64,000 nucleotides of DNA from Candidatus Eiseniibacteriota bacterium (GTDB taxonomy: Bacteria > Eisenbacteria > RBG-16-71-46 > CAIMUX01 > WJJG01), in the NCBI GenBank assembly GCA_023129715.1, contig JAGMBO010000056.1:1-64000 (forward strand). The letters run 5' to 3'. The notes beneath the pieces were generated by a model that saw only the letters and a program-made list of their open reading frames with translations, ran no database searches and was not told the DNA's origin. Shown here piece after piece: positions 59,197 to 64,000 of the stretch (position 1 is the first letter of the stretch; each line of letters starts with the position of its first letter). Position numbers and translations under genes: made by a program.

Positions 59197-59339
59197 TCGT
59201 TCGTAACCCTTCGGATGTCGTTGCGGATCCCAGCCCCGCCCACTCCCCCGGCCCTGCGCGGCAGGTCCTCAGTGCCCAGCGCCGCGCCCGCCGGCCGGCC
59301 GGGAGCGATGATCACGGAATGAGGGATCCGCCGTGCGGA

Positions 59340-59633
59340 TCAGGGCACCGGATCCCATCCCCCCGCGCTGAACGGGTGGCACCGCGCGAGACGGCTCACC
59401 GCCAGCCGGCCGCCGCGCCAGACGCCATGCTTGCGCAGCGCCTCCCGCGCATAGCAGGAACAGCTCGGCGAGTACCGGCAGCTCGGCGGAAACAGGGGTG
59501 AGACAAGGTGCTGGTAGAACTGGACGATGCCCATCAGGCCGCGCGACACCCAGGTGTCGAGTGTCGTTAGCTTGGGGCGCCTGGCCGGCAGGGACCGAGG
59601 GGTTCCGGTGCCGGGCAAATGTGTTCCAGCCAT
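59340..59633 (-). CDS. yidD: Membrane protein insertion efficiency factor YidD
   Basis: The 97-residue protein has the YidD signature [32 protein letters not shown], then [16 protein letters not shown]. The Cys residues of [13 protein letters not shown] are conserved. It assists YidC and lies between yidC and rnpA. The N-terminus is extended by about 25 residues relative to most members. The ATG is 3 bp after the rnpA stop. Confidence 0.9.
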   Translation of the reverse strand: MAGTHLPGTGTPRSLPARRPKLTTLDTWVSRGLMGIVQFYQHLVSPLFPPSCRYSPSCSCYAREALRKHGVWRGGRLAVSRLARCHPFSAGGWDPVP

Positions 59634-59636
59634 CGC

Positions 59637-60059
59637 TTATTCCGGGGGCGCGGCGCGCCCCTTGGTCTCACGCCTCGGGGTCCTGCTCATGTGGCCTCCG
59701 CCAGGAGTCGGGGCTCGCTCGGCGCGTACGCCGGCGCGGTTGAGGAGGCCTTGCATCTCCGTCCAGATTTCCCACATTCCCGCCCCGGCACACGAGGAGC
59801 GCGCGATCCATGCCAAATGCAGGCCAGCCTTCATCGAATCGGAGGTCAGGCGCTGGTAGGCGGCCCGCATCAGGCGCTTGGCGCGATTGCGGCGTACAGC
59901 CTTGCCCACCTTCCGGCTGGCGACGAAAAGAACCTTACGCGACTCCTCGGGCACGTGCCGAGCGATCAGCAACACATGTTCCCCGTGATAGACGACTCCT
60001 TCTCGAAACAGCTGTTTGATCGCCTCCCTGGATCTTAGTGCATCGTCTCCCCAGGGCAT
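59637..60059 (-). CDS. rnpA: Ribonuclease P protein component RnpA
   Basis: The 140-residue protein shows the RnpA features: REAIKQLFREGVVYHGEHVLLIAR at the start, and the RNR-type motif in SRKVGKAVRRNRAKRLMRAAYQRL. The C-terminus has an extra Arg/Gly/Pro-rich tail after the usual end. The ATG at 60059 is 14 bp after the rpmH stop and is preceded by GGCCGGGAG. The frame is open upstream through rpmH in another frame, but that part has no RnpA homology, so the short form is chosen. Confidence 0.9.
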   Translation of the reverse strand: MPWGDDALRSREAIKQLFREGVVYHGEHVLLIARHVPEESRKVLFVASRKVGKAVRRNRAKRLMRAAYQRLTSDSMKAGLHLAWIARSSCAGAGMWEIWTEMQGLLNRAGVRAERAPTPGGGHMSRTPRRETKGRAAPPE

Positions 60060-60073
60060 CGTGTCTCCCGGCC

Positions 60074-60214
60074 TTAGCCGGAAACGGTCAAACGTTGCTT
60101 TCCTCGGGATCGCCGCCGGGACAGAACTCGCCTCCCGGCAGGCGTACTCATGCGCCGCCGGAAACCGTGCACTCGACGGCGGCGGCGATTGTGTGGTTGG
60201 TAGGTACGTTTCAC
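60074..60214 (-). CDS. rpmH: 50S ribosomal protein L34
   Basis: This 46-residue protein reads (M)[20 protein letters not shown] at the start and ends with a basic tail, which is diagnostic for L34 (KRTYQPxxRRRxRxHGFRxRM). The start is GTG at 60214, after GGAGGAGAGG. It is the first gene of the leftward rpmH-rnpA-yidD-yidC run and was found by reading the frame directly, because of its small size and GTG start. Confidence 0.95.
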   Translation of the reverse strand: MKRTYQPHNRRRRRVHGFRRRMSTPAGRRVLSRRRSRGKQRLTVSG

Positions 60215-60406
60215 CGATCCTCTCCTCCATCCATCGAACTGCGGCCGGAATCCCGGGCAAGGAAGCGCCGGCGATCATCTCCCCGCGGAGCGCGCACCTG
60301 ACGCATGCTTTCGCGCTCAAGCCTGATACCCGGTTCCTGAACCGCCTCTTGGTCGGCCCCGCGCTCCCGCCCGGGGAATCCCAGACTCCTGGAATAGTAA
60401 CTCTTG

Positions 60407-60436
60407 ATAGTATGCAACCGAGGGGTCAAACGTCAA
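60407..60436 (-). promoter_or_regulatory. Putative promoter of rpmH-rnpA-yidD
   Basis: On the minus strand TTGACG (60431-60436) is separated by 18 bp from TACTAT (60407-60412). The start point would be near 60400, leaving a leader of about 185 nt before rpmH. Confidence 0.5.
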
Positions 60437-60542
60437 TTCGGAATTGCTCGCGCCGCTCGCCCCTATGGCGAACAGCCGTCCAGCCCTAGTTGCTTTGTTT
60501 GCAACGCAGTACATCCTCCGCCCGGCGTCTCCCAAAACCGTC

Positions 60543-60571
60543 TTGTCGCTTTCTGAACAGCGTGCTAGGAT
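60543..60571 (+). promoter_or_regulatory. Putative dnaA promoter
   Basis: TTGTCG (60543-60548) and TAGGAT (60566-60571) are 17 bp apart and each match consensus at four of six positions. The transcript would have a leader of about 315 nt containing the two DnaA boxes at 60849-60869. Confidence 0.4.
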
Positions 60572-60848
60572 CCGCGGGTCAGTTGAGCTTTCAGTGTTAG
60601 TAATCACTCCGTCTTGTCTGGGTTGCCATTTCGACCGACGCGAGCATCCCGCCCAGGGACGGATGTATGACAAGGGGTTTTCTGGCGGTGGGCGTCGTCG
60701 AACCGGAGGAAGCATCCCGTAACTGACTGCAGGATAAGCTCCTAACCACTCAGCAAGTGCTTTGCCTCTGCGGCTAGGAGTCTGTTCTGCAGATTGCCTC
60801 CAGTCCGGTCCGCTACGCAGTTACCCCGCAGGTTGTGCTTGGGATGGG

Positions 60849-60869
60849 TGTGGATAGCTCTGTGGATAA
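60849..60869 (+). promoter_or_regulatory. Two DnaA boxes just upstream of dnaA
   Basis: TGTGGATAG (60849-60857) and TGTGGATAA (60861-60869) are tandem DnaA boxes in reverse orientation, 12 bp apart; the second is perfect. They are placed to allow DnaA autoregulation and origin binding. They fall in the leader if dnaA starts at GTG 60895. Confidence 0.8.
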
Positions 60870-60894
60870 ACACCCGTCTCTCCCGGGGGCAGCG

Positions 60895-62262
60895 GTGAGA
60901 TCTTCACATTCCGAGGTCACTTGGAACGAAATCCTCGACCAGATTCGAAATCGGGTATCACCCCAGAAATTCCAGACTTGGTTCGAACCGATTCAGGTTC
61001 TCACCCTGGAGCCGGAGAAGCTCGTGCTGGAGGTACCCAACCCTTTCTTCAGCGACTGGTTCGAAGAACACAATCTGCCGGTGCTGCGCGAGGTGTTCCA
61101 GCAGCTCGCCGGCGCGACGCCGAAGGTCCACTTCGTCGTCAACGATGCCTACTATGAGCAGTCCCGCGAGGCCCTCGCCGCCGTCGCGCCTCCCGTCCGC
61201 TCGATGCCAACAAGATCGAGCACCGAGCGCTGGACTCACAATCTCTATCCGCGTTTCGTCTTCGACAACTTCGTCGTCGGCAAGAGCAACGAGTTCGCCC
61301 ACGCTGCCTCCCGCGCCGCCGCCCAAGAACCCGGCAGTGTCTACAATCCGCTGTTCATCTATGGAGGCACCGGGCTCGGCAAGACGCATCTGATGCAAGC
61401 CATCGGTCATACCGCGATCTCTCAGAACCCAAATGCGCGCGTCTACTATGCGCCTTCTGAGAAATTCATGAACGGCATGATTCAGGCGATCACCGCCGGG
61501 CGCACCCTCGACTTCCGCCGCAAGTACCGCAACCTCGACGTACTTCTCCTCGACGACATCCACTTCCTCTCGGGCCGCGACGCCACCCAAGAGGAGTTCT
61601 TTCACACGTTCAATGCCTTGCACCATGCACAGAAACAGATCGTCATCACCAGCGACCGGCCGCCGAAGGACATCCCCAAGATCGAAGAACGCCTCATCTC
61701 GCGCTTCAATTCCGGTCTGGTCACCGACATTCAGCCTCCCGACCTCGAAACCCGCGTTGCTATTCTGCGCGCCAAGGCCACACGTGAGAACATCATCGTT
61801 CCCGAAGATGTGATGTTCCTGATCGCCGAGCGCATCCAGCGCAACATCCGCGAGCTTGAAGGCTGTCTGGTGCGCCTCTCCGCCCTCAGCCGGCTACTGC
61901 GCGCCCCGGTCACCCTCGATCTCGCGCTCGAGGTCTTGCGCGTCTACGTGCGGCCCGGGGACGCCTCTATCGACGTCAGCCAAATTCAGCGGCGCGTTGC
62001 CAACACCTTCGACGTCACCGTCGAATCGTTGCGGGGCAAGCGGCGCACGAGCAGCATTGCCTTCGCGCGGCAAGTAGCGATGTACATGACAAAGCAACTC
62101 ACCCCGATGACCCTGGTCGAGATCGGCAAGAGTTTTGGAAACCGCGATCACAGCACGGTTCTCTATGCGATCGACAAGATCGCCGAGGCCCGCCGCGCGA
62201 ACCCCGATATCGGCCGCAAGATCGAGGCGATCGAGCACGATCTCAAGGGCCAAACCGTGTGA
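60895..62262 (+). CDS. dnaA: Chromosomal replication initiator protein DnaA
   Basis: The 455-residue protein opens the origin. Domain I reads TWNEILDQIRNRVSPQKFQTWF. Domain III (AAA+) has Walker A GGTGLGKTHLMQAIGH, Walker B VLLLDDIHFLSGR, and the arginine-finger region EERLISRFNSGLV. Domain IV carries the DnaA-box recognition segment GNRDHSTVLYAIDKI. The linker (domain II) is short. The GTG at 60895 gives a normal N-terminus and leaves the DnaA boxes outside the gene; the ATG at 60844 would put them inside the coding region and has no ribosome binding site. Confidence 0.95.
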   Translation: MRSSHSEVTWNEILDQIRNRVSPQKFQTWFEPIQVLTLEPEKLVLEVPNPFFSDWFEEHNLPVLREVFQQLAGATPKVHFVVNDAYYEQSREALAAVAPPVRSMPTRSSTERWTHNLYPRFVFDNFVVGKSNEFAHAASRAAAQEPGSVYNPLFIYGGTGLGKTHLMQAIGHTAISQNPNARVYYAPSEKFMNGMIQAITAGRTLDFRRKYRNLDVLLLDDIHFLSGRDATQEEFFHTFNALHHAQKQIVITSDRPPKDIPKIEERLISRFNSGLVTDIQPPDLETRVAILRAKATRENIIVPEDVMFLIAERIQRNIRELEGCLVRLSALSRLLRAPVTLDLALEVLRVYVRPGDASIDVSQIQRRVANTFDVTVESLRGKRRTSSIAFARQVAMYMTKQLTPMTLVEIGKSFGNRDHSTVLYAIDKIAEARRANPDIGRKIEAIEHDLKGQTV

Positions 62263-62271
62263 GCATTCGGT

Positions 62272-62445
62272 TGTGGATTACTCACCCTGGACAGGCTGTG
62301 GATATCTTTTCCCTGTCGAGAAGCCCCGCTCTCTCCACCGACGTGCACATTGGTTATCGACAGTGGCTGCGCGACCATCTCCAAGGCAGCCTTGACCCTC
62401 CATGTCAGTTACCTCCCTGCTGCGAGGATTACCCACATATCCACG
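62272..62445 (+). other. DnaA-box cluster of the putative oriC
   Basis: Five sites match the DnaA box TTATCCACA or its complement with one or two mismatches, in both orientations. The spacing narrows toward the right end, where two sites overlap by one base at 62437. Confidence 0.75.
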
Positions 62446-62455
62446 CCTCCTATTG

Positions 62456-62467
62456 CTACTACTGCTA
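62456..62467 (+). other. DnaA-trio-like element
   Basis: CTACTACTGCTA (complement 3'-GATGATGACGAT-5') follows the last DnaA boxes and a GC-rich patch, matching the box-GC-trio layout described for the basal unwinding system of bacterial origins. Confidence 0.55.
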
Positions 62468-62704
62468 ACTTGTATCTAAACAGCAGTAGGAAACTTCCCT
62501 AACCAAACAGTCTCTCAATCCTTCCATTGAGACCACCCATGCCAGTCGATTCCCATCCTTGACGGCCGTTGATTCATGTTCTTCGATGAGGATGTTGCTC
62601 CTCGAGACGTCCTCATTTTGGGCCCCCTTTTGCGTCTCCGGCCCGCTCCGCCACCAACCCCATCGCCCTGCTCTCGGAGGCGCGCTGCCGCGGTCTCTCC
62701 AGTC

Positions 62705-62733
62705 TTGTAATGCGCTTGAATACATGACATTAT
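62705..62733 (+). promoter_or_regulatory. Putative dnaN promoter
   Basis: TTGTAA (62705-62710) and CATTAT (62728-62733) are 17 bp apart, each with four of six matches. It lies about 300 bp before dnaN. Confidence 0.3.
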
Positions 62734-63030
62734 GGCGGCGGATCCACTGCGGTGGAACGCAAAATCACGCTTTACAGCTAGGGGGTGTTTTCTTAGACTC
62801 TCAAGGCGTTTCGCTGGCGCTGAAAAGGCGGGATCAGCCTCTGGTCGGTCTGCTTGCCCACCATCGATGCTGCGCCCAATGGCCCGCGCAACGCTAGCTG
62901 TTGTGCGGGGAGTACACGCCCAGCCACGGTGACTAGCCCGGCGAATCGAAGCACGCCGCATGCCCCCGCATGGGGCACCAGTGTACAAGGAGACGTAAGG
63001 CGCACTGCGCAGAGTAGGACGGGGGTCGAG

Positions 63031-64000
63031 ATGAAATTCACGCTGATGCAAAGCGATTTTCAGAAGGCGCTGCACCTGGTGGCGAGCGTCGTGCCGAGCA
63101 AGAGTACCCTGCCGATCCTCGAGACGGTCTTGATCGAAGTCGCGCCCAGCGGTGAACTCACCTTGACCACAACCGACTTGGACATCTCCGTCAAGGCGGG
63201 GCGCACCGCCACCGTCGAGGAAGGGGGACGCGTCGCCGTGGCCGCCCGACGCCTGCACGATGTTGTCCGCGAGTTGGCAGAGCAGGAACTCTCGCTCTCC
63301 GGCGATGAATCAGGTTTAACTCTGAAATGCGGCAGTGGACGCTATCGTTTTGTCGGCGCAGCGGTGGATGACTTCCCCGGCCTGCCCGACATTCCCGACG
63401 AGAAGAAAGTCGCGATCGAGCCCAAGCGCATCGAGAAGATGATCCGCCGCACGCTCTACGCGGTTTCCACCGACGAGACGCGCCCCGAACTCACGGGCGT
63501 TTTCGTTACGATTTCAGAGAGCGAAATGTCGATGGTCGCCACCAATGGCCACCGTCTGGCCCGCGCAGCATTTCAGCGTCCGTTCAAGCAGAAGTGCGAT
63601 ATGCTTTTTCCCCCCAAGGCGCTCAATCAAGTTCTGCGGCTCTTGCCCGAGGCGGATGGAGAGATCGAGATAAGCGGGGCGAAGAACTATGGTCGCTTCG
63701 TTTTTGGCGGCACCCAGCTGTACAGCCGTTTGCTCGAAGGTCCCTTCCCCGACTACGAGCGCGTGATTCCGAAGTCAAATCCACTGCGCGCGGAGATCCA
63801 GCGGGGTGATCTGCTGGCCTCGCTACGGCGCATCCTGGTCCTCTCGGATTCACAGACGCGGCAGGTGAAAATGGTCTTCGAACCCTCCCGCCTTCAGGTC
63901 TTGGCTGAGTACCAGGGCGCCGGCGAGGCGATGGAGGAGTTGCCCCTGGACTACAGTGGGGAGCCTCTGACGATCGGCTACAACGGCGGCTATCTACTCG
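63031..64000 (+). CDS. dnaN: DNA polymerase III beta subunit DnaN, partial (runs off right edge)
   Basis: The visible 323 codons start MKFTLMQSDFQKALHLVASV and continue with STLPILETVLIEV, LTTTDLDISVKAG, and later RPELTGVFV, MVATNGHRLARA and RLLEGPFPDYERVIP, all typical of the sliding clamp. The protein encircles DNA and tethers the polymerase. About 40-50 residues are missing at the C-terminus. The ATG at 63031 is preceded by GGGGGTCGAG. Confidence 0.95.
   Translation, partial: MKFTLMQSDFQKALHLVASVVPSKSTLPILETVLIEVAPSGELTLTTTDLDISVKAGRTATVEEGGRVAVAARRLHDVVRELAEQELSLSGDESGLTLKCGSGRYRFVGAAVDDFPGLPDIPDEKKVAIEPKRIEKMIRRTLYAVSTDETRPELTGVFVTISESEMSMVATNGHRLARAAFQRPFKQKCDMLFPPKALNQVLRLLPEADGEIEISGAKNYGRFVFGGTQLYSRLLEGPFPDYERVIPKSNPLRAEIQRGDLLASLRRILVLSDSQTRQVKMVFEPSRLQVLAEYQGAGEAMEELPLDYSGEPLTIGYNGGYLL

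Larger units (their letters stand above)
60215..60894. other. rpmH-dnaA intergenic region (part of the origin)
   Basis: This 680-bp divergent gap carries leftward and rightward promoter candidates and two DnaA boxes next to dnaA. No other gene is recognised. Confidence 0.8.
62263..63030. other. dnaA-dnaN intergenic region with DnaA boxes and DnaA-trio-like element (likely oriC)
   Basis: The 768-bp gap has several DnaA-box-like sites: TGTGGATTA (62272-62280), TGTGGATAT (62297-62305), TTATCGACA (62354-62362), TTACCCACA (62429-62437) and ATATCCACG (62437-62445). After a short GC stretch (CGCCTCC) comes CTACTACTGCTA (62456-62467), a DnaA-trio-like run, followed by an AT-richer stretch to about 62515. 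From about 62540 to 63030 no gene or origin motif is recognised; a promoter candidate for dnaN lies there. Confidence 0.7.

Noticed and set aside
59637-60320. A 227-residue RnpA including about 87 extra N-terminal residues
   Set aside because: The extra part overlaps rpmH in another frame and has no RnpA homology. The ATG at 60059 with GGCCGGGAG fits the family start.
1-64000. CRISPR array, tRNA or rRNA genes
   Set aside because: No regular repeat-spacer array, cloverleaf-like sequence or conserved rRNA segment was found by reading both strands.

Overview
This 64 kb window is GC-rich DNA around a bacterial replication origin. At the right end dnaA and the start of dnaN read rightward. The conserved block rpmH-rnpA-yidD-yidC-khpB-mnmE-mnmG-rsmG-parA-parB reads leftward, with parS sites and DnaA boxes around it. 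The YidC has a large periplasmic domain, and the window also has lipoproteins, an O-antigen ligase-like protein, sphingolipid genes, a sigma-54 activator and a kinase-TPR protein. Together these suggest an uncultured, probably anaerobic, diderm bacterium. A lineage of the FCB or Eisenbacteria/Krumholzibacteria kind would fit, but that is inference; no rRNA or tRNA gene was seen.

Layout. (1) 1-2961: leftward small genes separated by five attC-like inverted repeats, read as an integron cassette array with no integrase in the window. (2) 3433-11853: a double GNAT acetyltransferase, an FHA-GAF-SpoIIE phosphatase, a membrane-anchored sulfatase-fold enzyme, a HAD hydrolase, an O-antigen ligase-like protein and an endonuclease III-like protein. 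(3) 11847-17576: a cluster resembling the Desulfovibrio orange protein (ORP) system: three NifX-like proteins, two MinD-type ATPases with ferredoxin domains, a DUF5320 protein and a sigma-54 activator. A canonical -24/-12 promoter and three enhancer-like palindromes precede the first structural gene. (4) 17587-24368: a leftward operon for bacterial ceramide synthesis (serine palmitoyltransferase, GNAT-type ceramide synthase candidate, ceramide reductase candidate), followed by a PAP2 enzyme and a second membrane sulfatase-fold enzyme that may build a head group. The sigma-54 regulator lies 10 bp downstream, so the two modules may be co-transcribed.

(5) 24675-33819: short rightward genes (acetyltransferases, methyltransferase, flavodoxin-like protein, PAS protein, tyrosine phosphatase, thioredoxin-like lipoprotein, M29 aminopeptidase, AlkD-like repair protein, small membrane protein, HAD phosphatase), many with overlapping stop and start codons, plus a DinB remnant. 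(6) 33892-47270: leftward kinase-TPR protein, phospholipase D-like protein, glycosyltransferase, gamma-glutamyltranspeptidase, an unknown exported protein, a polytopic TPR protein and a formylglycine-generating-enzyme-like lipoprotein. (7) 47811-59633: bactofilin, M23 peptidase, parB, parA, rsmG, mnmG, mnmE, khpB, yidC, yidD. (8) 59637-64000: rnpA, rpmH, the origin region, dnaA and partial dnaN.

The most noteworthy points are the ORP-like cluster with its readable sigma-54 circuit, the ceramide operon joined to PAP2 and sulfatase-fold enzymes, the cassette array, the parS site duplicated together with the rsmG 3' end, short tandem duplications at several gene ends, and DnaA boxes followed by a DnaA-trio-like element after dnaA.
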